NCBI RefSeq assembly: GCF_014650755.1
Contig: NZ_BMVO01000019.1
Location: 1-64,000, forward strand
DNA length: 64,000 nt
Direction of reading: 5' to 3'
Source: Streptomyces chryseus
Lineage (GTDB): Bacteria; Actinomycetota; Actinomycetes; Streptomycetales; Streptomycetaceae
The translations under genes were made by a program, and so were the position numbers. This document shows positions 16,718 through 24,286 of this stretch, in pieces; positions within the stretch are counted from its first letter, which is position 1; each line of letters starts with the position of its first letter. The notes under the pieces were generated by a model. It searched no databases, was not told the origin of the DNA, and was given only the letters and a program-made list of their open reading frames with translations.

Positions 16718-17329
16718 TCAGGGCATGAGCGTTTCGACGAGGCTCTCCTGGAGCGCGCCGAGCCACAGGTACGCCATCACCATCGGCTTGCGCGGGTCGG
16801 AGTCCGGCAGCCGGTAGAGCTCCCCGTTCTCGGCGGCGTCGTCATCGTCGGTGACCTCCAGGCGCGTGCCGATGGTCAGCCGCAAGTCGTTGAGCGTCCC
16901 GAGCCAGCGCCTGCACTCGTCGTCCGCCAGTTTGAGCACGGCGCCGCTCCCGCCCCCGGTGACGAGCGCGTCGAGGCTGCGTACGACGGCGAGCGCGTCC
17001 TCGCGCTTGCGCTCGCGCAGGTCGTTCTCGGTGAAGCGCCGGAACTCGGCGGAGTTGGCCCGCACCGCGCGCTCGTGCGCGTCCTCGGGATCGGCCTGCG
17101 GATCGCCGTACGCGTCGGGGAAGAGCCGGGCGAGCGCGGGGTCGGACGGCGCCTCGCTGGGCCCCTCCGCGAACAGCGCCGCCAGCGGGTCCTCGCCGGC
17201 CGCCGGCTGGTCGCCGGGCCCGACGAGTTCGAGGAGCTGTACGGCCAGGCTGCGCAGGATCGAGATCTCGACCTCGTCGAGCGCGACGGCCACGCCGCCG
17301 CCGGGGATTTCCTCGAAGAGCCCGGCCAT
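16718..17329 (-). CDS. DUF2017 domain protein
   Basis: A 203-residue soluble, acidic, helical protein of the actinobacterial DUF2017 family. The opening is VALDEVEISILRSLAVQLLELV, the middle is very acidic, and the end RKPMVMAYLWLGALQESLVETL is typical. Function is unknown. The start ATG at 17329 shares its first base with the last base of the clpS stop codon, so the two are coupled. This clpS-DUF2017 pairing is conserved in actinobacteria, which suggests, without proof, a role in ClpS-linked proteolysis. Confidence 0.88.
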   Translation of the reverse strand: MAGLFEEIPGGGVAVALDEVEISILRSLAVQLLELVGPGDQPAAGEDPLAALFAEGPSEAPSDPALARLFPDAYGDPQADPEDAHERAVRANSAEFRRFTENDLRERKREDALAVVRSLDALVTGGGSGAVLKLADDECRRWLGTLNDLRLTIGTRLEVTDDDDAAENGELYRLPDSDPRKPMVMAYLWLGALQESLVETLMP

Positions 17330-17643
17330 CAGCCGCGGTCCTGCGTGAGGGTCGCCCACAGCCCATAGCCGTGCATCGCCTGCACGTCGCGCTCCATCTC
17401 CTCGCGGCTGCCGCTGGAGACGACCGCGCGGCCCTTGTGGTGAACGTCCAGCATCAGCTTGTGCGCCTTGTCCTTGGAGTAGCCGAAGTACGTCTGGAAG
17501 ACATACGCGACATAGCTCATGAGATTGACGGGGTCGTTGTGGACCAGCGTCACCCAGGGGACGTCGGGTTCGGGGACGGCGAAGGTTTCCTCGGCCGATT
17601 CCGGGCGTTCGATCTCTGCGGGAGCCGTACTCACTTGTCCCAT
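17329..17643 (-). CDS. clpS: ATP-dependent Clp protease adaptor ClpS
   Basis: A 104-residue adaptor that delivers N-degron substrates to ClpC/ClpA-ClpP. The N-end-binding core is clear: PWVTLVHNDPVNLMSYV, with the conserved NDPVN pocket loop, then the helix YVFQTYFGYSKDKAHKLMLDVHHKG and the end GLWATLTQ. The N-terminal ~25 residues are flexible. It is the first gene of the clpS-DUF2017 pair and divergent from pncB, with 81 bases between the start codons. Confidence 0.95.
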   Translation of the reverse strand: MGQVSTAPAEIERPESAEETFAVPEPDVPWVTLVHNDPVNLMSYVAYVFQTYFGYSKDKAHKLMLDVHHKGRAVVSSGSREEMERDVQAMHGYGLWATLTQDRG

Positions 17644-17687
17644 GGTGCCACCCGGGAGGTGCCGTCGCACAAACGGCCACGTAGAAA

Positions 17688-17717
17688 TCGTCACTCTGAC
17701 GAGATTGGCGGTAGCAT
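17688..17717 (+). promoter_or_regulatory. pncB promoter with overlapping palindrome
   Basis: tcgtca-ctc-tgacga (17688-17702) is a perfect inverted repeat at the -35 position. TAGCAT at 17712-17717 is a good Streptomyces -10 box and ends seven bases before the pncB ATG, so the mRNA should be leaderless. No ribosome binding site precedes the ATG, which agrees. Confidence 0.6.
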
Positions 17718-17724
17718 CTTTGCC

Positions 17725-19053
17725 ATGAACACTGCGGATCTTGGCCTGCCGGTGGATGTGCCGTCGACAGCGCTCTTCACCGACCAGTACGAGTTCACGA
17801 TGCTCCAGGCCGCCCTCAGGGCCGGCACCGCCGACCGGCACTCCGTCTTCGAGGTCTTCACCCGCAGGCTCCCCGAGGGACGCCGGTACGGCGTCGTGGC
17901 GGGCACCGGGCGGGTCCTGGACGCCGTGGAGAACTTCCGTTTCGACGCCGGCGTGCTGGGCTTCCTGCGGGAGCACGCGATCGTCGACGAGCCGACGCTG
18001 GAGTGGCTCGCCTCGTACCGCTTCACGGGCGACGTGTGGGGCTACCCGGAGGGCGAGGTCTACTTCCCGGGTTCGCCCGTCCTGCGGGTCGAGGGCAGCT
18101 TCGCCGAGTGCGTGCTCCTGGAGACCGTGATCCTCTCGATCCTCAACCACGACTCCGCCATCGCGGCCGCCGCCTCCCGGATGGCCTCCGCCGCGGGTGA
18201 CCGGCCGCTGATCGAGATGGGCGCCCGCCGGACGCACGAACTGTCCGCCGTCGCCTCGTCGCGCGCGGCGTACGTCGGCGGATTCACCTCCACCTCCGAC
18301 CTCGCGGCCGGGTTCCGGTACGGCATCCCCACCGTCGGCACCAGCGCGCACGCCTTCACGCTGCTGCACGACAGCGAGCGCGACGCCTTCCGGGCGCAGG
18401 TCGCCTCGCTCGGCAGCGGCACGACGCTCCTGGTCGACACGTACGACGTCGCCGAGGCGGTCCGTACCGCCGTCGAGGTCGCCGGGCCGGACCTCGGGGC
18501 CGTCCGCATCGACTCCGGGGACCTGCTGCTGGTCGCGCACCGGGTGCGCGACCAGCTGGACGAGCTGGGCGCCACCGGCACGAGGATCGTGGTGACCAGC
18601 GATCTGGACGAGTACGCCATCGCCTCGCTGGCGGCGGCTCCGGTCGACGCGTACGGCGTGGGCACGCAGCTGGTCACCGGCAGCGGGCACCCCACCTGCT
18701 CCATGGTCTACAAGCTGGTCGCCCGGGCCGGCTCGGCCGACCCGGCGGCCCCGCTCCTGCCGGTGGCGAAGAAGTCGACGGGCGGCAAGACCTCCATCGG
18801 CGGCCGCAAGTGGGCGGCCCGCCGCCCCGACGCGTACGGCATCGCCGAGGCCGAGGTGGTGGGCACCGGGCCGGTACCGCCGGAGCTGGTGGACCGGCAG
18901 CTGCAGATCGAGCTGATCAAGAGCGGCGCGGTCGTGGCGCGCGAGCCGCTGGACGACGTACGGCAGCGGCACATCGCGGCGCGCGCGGGCCTGCCGATGT
19001 CGGCGGTGCAGCTGTCCAGGGGCGAGCCGGTGATCCCCACGGAGTACGCATGA
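17725..19053 (+). CDS. pncB: Nicotinate phosphoribosyltransferase
   Basis: A 442-residue NAD-salvage enzyme joining nicotinate and PRPP, with ATP, to form nicotinate mononucleotide. Diagnostic features are FTDQYEFTMLQAAL near the N-terminus, EMGARRTHE, the GGFTSTSD and VGTSAHAF active-site segments and the phosphate-binding VRIDSGDLL block. The start ATG at 17725 is placed by MNTADLGL and the leaderless promoter. It lies upstream of pncA on the same strand with 174 bases between, so the two steps of nicotinamide salvage are side by side. Confidence 0.96.
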   Translation: MNTADLGLPVDVPSTALFTDQYEFTMLQAALRAGTADRHSVFEVFTRRLPEGRRYGVVAGTGRVLDAVENFRFDAGVLGFLREHAIVDEPTLEWLASYRFTGDVWGYPEGEVYFPGSPVLRVEGSFAECVLLETVILSILNHDSAIAAAASRMASAAGDRPLIEMGARRTHELSAVASSRAAYVGGFTSTSDLAAGFRYGIPTVGTSAHAFTLLHDSERDAFRAQVASLGSGTTLLVDTYDVAEAVRTAVEVAGPDLGAVRIDSGDLLLVAHRVRDQLDELGATGTRIVVTSDLDEYAIASLAAAPVDAYGVGTQLVTGSGHPTCSMVYKLVARAGSADPAAPLLPVAKKSTGGKTSIGGRKWAARRPDAYGIAEAEVVGTGPVPPELVDRQLQIELIKSGAVVAREPLDDVRQRHIAARAGLPMSAVQLSRGEPVIPTEYA

Positions 19054-19227
19054 ACGGGGGGTGAGCGGGCAGCGGCAAGGCTGAGGGCGGGCGTCCGGCC
19101 CGACGCGTGCCCCTAGCAGCCAAAGGCCCCCTGCCGCAAGGCCGTTGGAATCTCTACTCTCGAACCAACACCCGCACAACAGAACACGAACCCCCCGCCG
19201 CCGAATCCCCACCGAAGGGCCCCCGCC

Positions 19228-19812
19228 ATGCACCGCGCCTTGATCGTCGTGGACGTTCAGAACGACTTCTGCGAGGGCGGCAGCCTCGCGGTGGCGGGCG
19301 GCGCCGACGTCGCCGCCGCCGTCACCGAGCTGATCGGCGAGGCCCCGGCCGGGTACCGCCATGTCGTGGCCACCCGCGACCACCACGTCGACCCCGGCGA
19401 CCACTTCTCCGCCAACCCGGACTACGTCCACTCCTGGCCGGTGCACTGCGTAGCCGGTACGGAGGGCGTGGGCTTCCACCCGAACTTCGCGCCGGCCGTC
19501 GCCTCGGGCGCCATCGCCGCGGTCTTCGACAAGGGCGCCCACGCGGCGGCGTACAGCGGCTTCGAGGGAACCGACGAGAACGGGACGGGGCTGGCCGTCT
19601 GGCTCCGGGAGCGCGGGGTGACCGAGGTCGACGTGGTCGGCATCGCCACGGACCACTGCGTCCGGGCGACGGCCCTGGACGCGGTCCGCGAGGGCTTCAC
19701 CACCCACGTCCTGCTCGACCTCACGGCCGGCGTCGCCGAGGCGACGACGGAGCGGGCCCTGGAGCAGATGCGCGAGGCGGGCGTGGAGCTGTCCGGGAAG
19801 CCGGTGGTCTAG
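19228..19812 (+). CDS. pncA: Nicotinamidase
   Basis: A 194-residue isochorismatase-fold amidase that converts nicotinamide to nicotinate, the substrate of the upstream PncB. The catalytic triad is present: Asp9, Lys102 (FDKGAHAAAYSGF) and Cys144 (TDHCVRAT). The metal site Asp51, His53, His59 and His73 is in RDHHVDPGDHFS and PVHC. Such enzymes also activate pyrazinamide. The convergent neighbour on the right is a small hypothetical gene. Confidence 0.96.
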   Translation: MHRALIVVDVQNDFCEGGSLAVAGGADVAAAVTELIGEAPAGYRHVVATRDHHVDPGDHFSANPDYVHSWPVHCVAGTEGVGFHPNFAPAVASGAIAAVFDKGAHAAAYSGFEGTDENGTGLAVWLRERGVTEVDVVGIATDHCVRATALDAVREGFTTHVLLDLTAGVAEATTERALEQMREAGVELSGKPVV

Positions 19813-19855
19813 CGGACGGGCCGCCGGTGCGGCCCGGCGGCGGCCCCCCGCCCGC

Positions 19856-20170
19856 TCACGCCGGGCGTACGGGTCTGAGCAGCGCCCGTATGGGGTGCCA
19901 GAGCTCCACCGTCTCCTGCGGCGCCGTACGCCACAGCAGGCCGTCCGGGTGGTGCAGTACGGCGGTGATCTCGTCCGGCGTCGGCGGGTGGGCGTTGCCC
20001 CGCAGGTAGACGGCCCGCAGACCGTGGTTCCGCAGCCTGGTCAGGGCGCGGGCACGGTTCACCGAGTGGACCAGGACGCGGACCTTGCGGCCCTCGGACT
20101 CCGGGCTGGGCAGCGTCAGTGCCACCACCACGCTGCCGCCGGGCAACCGTACGAAACCTCCACCGGACAT
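19856..20170 (-). CDS. Conserved hypothetical small protein
   Basis: A 104-residue soluble protein that I do not recognise. The ATG at 20170 is chosen because ggggga lies nine bases upstream. The N-terminal half reads as beta strands (GGGFVRLPGGSVVVALTLP). The rest is basic, with LHHPDGLLWRTAP and a final RALLRPVRPA. It lies between the convergent pncA and the M6 protease gene. No signal peptide or membrane span is visible. Codon use looks like that of the real genes around it, so it is probably expressed. Confidence 0.65.
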   Translation of the reverse strand: MSGGGFVRLPGGSVVVALTLPSPESEGRKVRVLVHSVNRARALTRLRNHGLRAVYLRGNAHPPTPDEITAVLHHPDGLLWRTAPQETVELWHPIRALLRPVRPA

Positions 20171-20234
20171 GCCGATCAATCCCCCATAAGACGTCGTGTC
20201 AACAAGAGCTGGTCAAGAGGCATCTAAACGCGAA

Positions 20235-20264
20235 CGGCCGCCGCCCGCTAGAGGGCGACGGCCG
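20235..20264 (-). terminator. Terminator after the M6 protease gene
   Basis: cggccg-c-cgccc pairs with gggcg-a-cggccg around a six-base loop. The minus strand continues ttcgcgttta. Confidence 0.6.
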
Positions 20265-20314
20265 ATCATGCTCTGACCTGCGGTGTTGCGTTTCTTCTCG
20301 AACGAGTGGCCGAA

Positions 20315-22720
20315 TTACTTGGTCGAGGGCCCGACCTTCACGGTGATCGTCGAGCCGCTCTTGGGCTCGCTGACGATCGAGATCCGGGTGTTGGTGTCAG
20401 GAACGTCCACACCACCGGTCGGGTTCTCCTTGTACCAGTACGTCCCCTTGCGGTCGTCGAAGACCGGGACGCCCTTCTGCGACGCGAGCTTCAGCGGCAC
20501 GTTCGCGCTGTGCAGCGTGAAGCGGTCGGTGCGGTACTTGCTGAAGGTGGCGTCGTAGGACTGGATCTTGTTCCGCAGCAGCTTGCCGTCCGCCCACTTC
20601 AGCGGCTCGGCGTGCGCGTCGACCGGCAGGATCAGGCCCTTGCCCGGGTGGGCGCTGGTGTTGTTGTCCTTCTGCGAGGTGTCCCACAGCCAGATCATCA
20701 GGCCGTTCTGGTACGGGTAGTGCTCGACCCAGCTCGGCCGGTCGGGAGCGAACCCGAAGTTGTACGGGCCGACCTTCAGGGTCTTGTCGTACGACACGTA
20801 CTGACGGTTCTCGGCCAGGTAGTACTGCCCGTAGTCCTTGGTGAAGGACTCGGCGATGCGCGAGAAGCCCTTCGCCGTCCAGCCGTTGTCGTCACCCTCG
20901 GCGCTGTCGGTGAACACCGGCCTGCCGTCGGCGGTCACCGTGATCGCGTCGGCCGCGAAGCCCTTGCCGCCCGCGCCGCCGTCCGTCTGGTAGCGGAAGC
21001 GCAGGTCGATCTTCTTGCCCGCGTAGGCGTCGAGCGGGAAGGCGAGCTTCTTGTACGTGCCGCCCACACCGGTCAGACCCGGCTTGTCGGCGGCGTCGCG
21101 CGGGAGCGCCTTGCCGTCGGCGGTCCCGTCGACGGCGTTCCAGGTCTTGCCCGCGTCGGTCGAGACCTCGGCGTACAGCCAGTCGTAGTTGGCCTCGATG
21201 TCCCACCAGCCCTGGAGCGACAGCTCGGCCTTGGCCTTGCCGGTCAGGTCCACGGAACGGGTCAGGGTGTTCTTGAGGTCGTCGCCCATGTCGCTCCACC
21301 ACTGCTTGGAGCCCTCGGCGGGCTTCACGACAGTCGTGGTGACGGGCTTCTTGGGCAACTCGACGAGGAGCGCCTGCGGGTTCTTGGTGTTGTACGCCGA
21401 GACGCCCAGCTTGTGCTTCGACTTCGTCGCGGCCTTGGCCTCGTCGTAGTCGAGCCAGCCCAGCTGGAACTTGTCCCAGGCGGTCATGTCGCCGGGCAGG
21501 TCGCCGATCTCGGTCTTGCCCTTGCCGAGCCAGGAGCCGGCCGACATCAGCGACCAGAAGCCGACGCCGTTCTCGCCCTTGCCCGAGGTGTCGTACAGGT
21601 CGGGCAGGCCCAGGTCGTGGCCGTACTCGTGGGCGAAGACGCCGAGGCCGCCGTTCTCCGGCTGCATCGTGTAGTCGCCGACCCAGATGCCGGTCCTGCC
21701 GATCTGGGTGCCGCCGGCCGGGTTGTTCGCCGGGCCGGTCTTGCCGGCGTCGGTGCCGTACGCGTACCAGCGGTGCGCCCACAGGGCGTTCTCGCCCTGG
21801 GCGCCCCCGCCCGCCGACTCGTCCTCGCCCGCGTGGACGATCTGGAAGTGGTCGATGTAGCCGTCGGACTCGTTGAAGTTGCCGTCGGCGTCGAAGTCGT
21901 AGCGGTCCCACTGGTCGTAACCGGCGAGCTGCGACTTGATCTGGGCGTCCGTCCGGCCCTTGGCCTTCTGGTCGGCGGACCAGGCGGTGACGCCGTCGCG
22001 GACGGTGTCCCAGACGTTGGCGCAGTTGCTGTCGCCGCAGTAGTTGGAGCCGTAACGGGCCTCGTTGTAGTCGACCTTGACCCAGTCGGAGACCTCGCCG
22101 TCGACCGAGTAGCGGCCGGAGGAGGTCTTCTCGTAGTACGTCTTGAGGGAGTCCTTGCCCTTGCCCTCGCCGAAGTACAGCTCCTGGAAGTGCTTCTGGT
22201 CGTAGTCCTTCTGCCAGGCCGTCGAGTTGTCCTCGGAACGGTCCGGCTCGGCTATCCGGTTGTGCGCGGGGCCGGGCTCGCCGCCGTACTTCTTGACGGG
22301 CGGCTCGGGGCCGTCGCCGTCCGGGTCGAACATGGTCGTGTCGTCGACCTTGTCGCCGAACTCCACCAGGATCGTGAAGATCTTGTCGGTCTTCTCGCGG
22401 CCCAGCTCGACGTACTTCTTGTCGTCGAGTTTGACGACCTTGGACGCGCCGCGCTTCTGCACGGTCGCATCCCCGGCGACGACCTGCTCCAGCGCGGCCT
22501 TGCGCTCCAGCTCCTGCTGCTTGCTGAACGGTCCTTCGAGGTCGTGCTCGACGTGCCCCTTGGCGGGCGCCGGGTCGCGGCGCTCGATCCCGGCCTTGTC
22601 CGCCGCGCTCACAGGCTTCTCGTCAGCCTGAGCGGTGGCGAACGCGGAGGCCGTCGCGGCGGTCGCGGCCATGGCCACGACTACGGCAGCGGCTCTGATC
22701 CGCCCTCGGTTGGTGGTCAC
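20315..22720 (-). CDS. Secreted M6-family metalloprotease (immune inhibitor A type)
   Basis: An 801-residue exported protease. The GTG at 22720 follows gggggagga. A Sec-type signal peptide (about 1-32) is followed by a propeptide rich in charged residues. The catalytic zinc motif is HEYGHDLGLPD (His364, Glu365, His368), within a typical M6 context GVFAHEYGH...LPDLYD and the downstream GFWSLMSAGSWLG. The C-terminal half holds beta-rich MAM/jelly-roll-like regions seen in immune inhibitor A proteins. It is likely involved in extracellular protein breakdown during growth on polymers or differentiation. It is transcribed alone. Confidence 0.93.
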   Translation of the reverse strand: MTTNRGRIRAAAVVVAMAATAATASAFATAQADEKPVSAADKAGIERRDPAPAKGHVEHDLEGPFSKQQELERKAALEQVVAGDATVQKRGASKVVKLDDKKYVELGREKTDKIFTILVEFGDKVDDTTMFDPDGDGPEPPVKKYGGEPGPAHNRIAEPDRSEDNSTAWQKDYDQKHFQELYFGEGKGKDSLKTYYEKTSSGRYSVDGEVSDWVKVDYNEARYGSNYCGDSNCANVWDTVRDGVTAWSADQKAKGRTDAQIKSQLAGYDQWDRYDFDADGNFNESDGYIDHFQIVHAGEDESAGGGAQGENALWAHRWYAYGTDAGKTGPANNPAGGTQIGRTGIWVGDYTMQPENGGLGVFAHEYGHDLGLPDLYDTSGKGENGVGFWSLMSAGSWLGKGKTEIGDLPGDMTAWDKFQLGWLDYDEAKAATKSKHKLGVSAYNTKNPQALLVELPKKPVTTTVVKPAEGSKQWWSDMGDDLKNTLTRSVDLTGKAKAELSLQGWWDIEANYDWLYAEVSTDAGKTWNAVDGTADGKALPRDAADKPGLTGVGGTYKKLAFPLDAYAGKKIDLRFRYQTDGGAGGKGFAADAITVTADGRPVFTDSAEGDDNGWTAKGFSRIAESFTKDYGQYYLAENRQYVSYDKTLKVGPYNFGFAPDRPSWVEHYPYQNGLMIWLWDTSQKDNNTSAHPGKGLILPVDAHAEPLKWADGKLLRNKIQSYDATFSKYRTDRFTLHSANVPLKLASQKGVPVFDDRKGTYWYKENPTGGVDVPDTNTRISIVSEPKSGSTITVKVGPSTK

Positions 22721-23103
22721 TTGATGATGTCCTCCCCCGCGGGCCGCGTCAGCACGGAAGAGGGTGAGGGGTATTCCGGGCGCGGCGCGCGTCTCAAGTG
22801 ACGACATTCGACCGGAGTTGCCGAAGAAAAGACAGATCTTGACTTGGACAGCTCAATTGCACTATGCAGAAGCGCAGTTCCGGATACCGGACGCTTTCGG
22901 ATCAGTCGCCGGCCGCCGGCAGGGCGCGTCGATCCCACCAGACGGGATGCGGAATGACTCCGTGCGCCCCTGATGCACCGGCACCGTGGGTTAGGTCACG
23001 CTTACTACCGGTTCCGTGCGGGCATTCACCGTCGTAGAGTCGCCCGAAGTGCGACCCGGTTGAGACTGCCACCCCTACCGCTGCTCCGAGGACGGAAATC
23101 GCC
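22721..23103. other. Divergent intergenic region, no gene seen
   Basis: This 383-base gap separates the start of the M6 protease gene from a small membrane protein gene. It is comparatively AT-rich around 22800-22880. I see no convincing short frame with a ribosome binding site and no strong hairpin. It should hold two promoters. Confidence 0.6.
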
Positions 23104-23451
23104 ATGCCGCGTCCGACTGCCGCACAGTTCGCATACGGTTCAGCCACCGTCGTGTTCTCGACCATCGCCATGCTGCTGCTGTCCGGGACGGCGGCCGGCA
23201 TCGGTGTCGCCGTCATCGCACTCGCGGCGCTGGCCCTGGGCCTGCTGGTCTCGCTGACGGTGCCCACGGCGAAGGCGGCGCGCACGGTTCGCGATGCGAA
23301 CGACGCGGCCGCCTCCACGACGCCCACCGGTGCCCGGCCCGAGTCCGCCGGGCCGGACGCCGCCGACGCCCGGGTGCCCGGCCCGCGTTCCGTCTCCGCG
23401 CGGTCCTCGCGGGCCCACTCGGCGGTCGGCGGGCACTCGCTACGTGGTTGA
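23104..23451 (+). CDS. Small two-span membrane protein
   Basis: A 115-residue protein with two hydrophobic stretches near the N-terminus: SATVVFSTIAMLLLSGTAAG and a second run, VAVIALAALALGLLVSLTV. After them comes a Pro/Ala/Arg-rich cytoplasmic or external tail without known motifs. gagga lies about eleven bases before the ATG. Its end overlaps the convergent RDD gene by 12 bases. I do not recognise a family. Confidence 0.7.
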   Translation: MPRPTAAQFAYGSATVVFSTIAMLLLSGTAAGIGVAVIALAALALGLLVSLTVPTAKAARTVRDANDAAASTTPTGARPESAGPDAADARVPGPRSVSARSSRAHSAVGGHSLRG

Positions 23452-24216
23452 CACCACCACCGTCTTGGCCGCCTTGTCGTGCAGGCCCTGCTTGTAGGGC
23501 TTGTCGACCAGGATCATCACCAGGTTGATGATCCACCACAGGCAGAAACAGCAGATCAGCGCCGGCACCCACAGGACGACGGCGCGCAGCAGCGACGCGT
23601 TCGTCTCGGGGATCATCCCGCTGTTGAGCATGGCGACGCGCAGGTTCATCAGCCGCTTGCCCACGGTCCGGCCGTCCTTGGCCGTGAAGTAGGTGTCGTA
23701 GCCGATGTACACGACCATCGTCACGAGCTGCCAGATCAGCGACTTGCCGTCCGACATGGTCGAGACTTCGTCCCAGTCGTCGCTGTTGTAGCTGTCGAAC
23801 ATGCCGAGCAGCCAGCCGATGAGCCCCAGCGGCACACCGACGATGAGGATGTCGACGAGCCGCGCCGCGATCCGCTTGCCGGTGGGCGCGAGCGGCGGCA
23901 TCCCGGCGAGCGGGTCGGCGGCGCCGCCGCTGTAGGGCGGGGGCGGAGAGCCGTACGGGCCGCCGCCGTAGGGGTCGCCGTACGGCGATCCGCCACCGGG
24001 GCCGGGGCCGGAGGGGCCGCCAGGACCACCGGGGCCGGCCGGTCCGCCCGGTCCGCCCGGGCCGCTGGGTCCGCCCGGTCCGCCGGTGTCGTACGGGCCG
24101 CCGCCGGACGGGGGTGGCGGTGGTGGGGGCGTCGACGGCGGCTGGTCCGGCGGGGGCTTCTTGCGGAACGGGTCGTCATCGGACGGCTGGCCGGGCGGCG
24201 GCTGGTCAGTGCTCAT
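23440..24216 (-). CDS. RDD-family membrane protein, Gly/Pro-rich N-terminus
   Basis: A 258-residue protein. The first ~110 residues are low-complexity Pro, Gly, Ser and Tyr (many GGPGGP units), then an RDD domain starts at KRIAARLVDILIVGVPLGLIGWLLG with its Arg-Asp pair. It has four membrane spans in all, and ends LHDKAAKTVVV. Some RDD proteins are sodium/proton antiporters or assist other membrane proteins; here function is unknown. A second RDD gene lies 70 bases upstream in the same direction, so the pair probably forms an operon. Confidence 0.88.
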   Translation of the reverse strand: MSTDQPPPGQPSDDDPFRKKPPPDQPPSTPPPPPPPSGGGPYDTGGPGGPSGPGGPGGPAGPGGPGGPSGPGPGGGSPYGDPYGGGPYGSPPPPYSGGAADPLAGMPPLAPTGKRIAARLVDILIVGVPLGLIGWLLGMFDSYNSDDWDEVSTMSDGKSLIWQLVTMVVYIGYDTYFTAKDGRTVGKRLMNLRVAMLNSGMIPETNASLLRAVVLWVPALICCFCLWWIINLVMILVDKPYKQGLHDKAAKTVVVSTT

Positions 24217-24286
24217 AACGGCAGTCGACCGCGCCCGCCCGCCGCCCGCATCCGGTCGGGTGCCGTTCGGGGGACCTGGCTGCCCG

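Noticed and set aside
17329..19707. 792-codon minus-strand frame ending in ClpS
   Set aside because: Only the last 104 codons are ClpS. The rest is antisense to pncB and pncA; the ATG at 17643 is the true start.
22988..23005. Possible iron box ttaggtcacgcttac
   Set aside because: Resembles TTAGGTTAGGCTAACCTAA only in part and is not symmetrical; there is no iron gene beside it.
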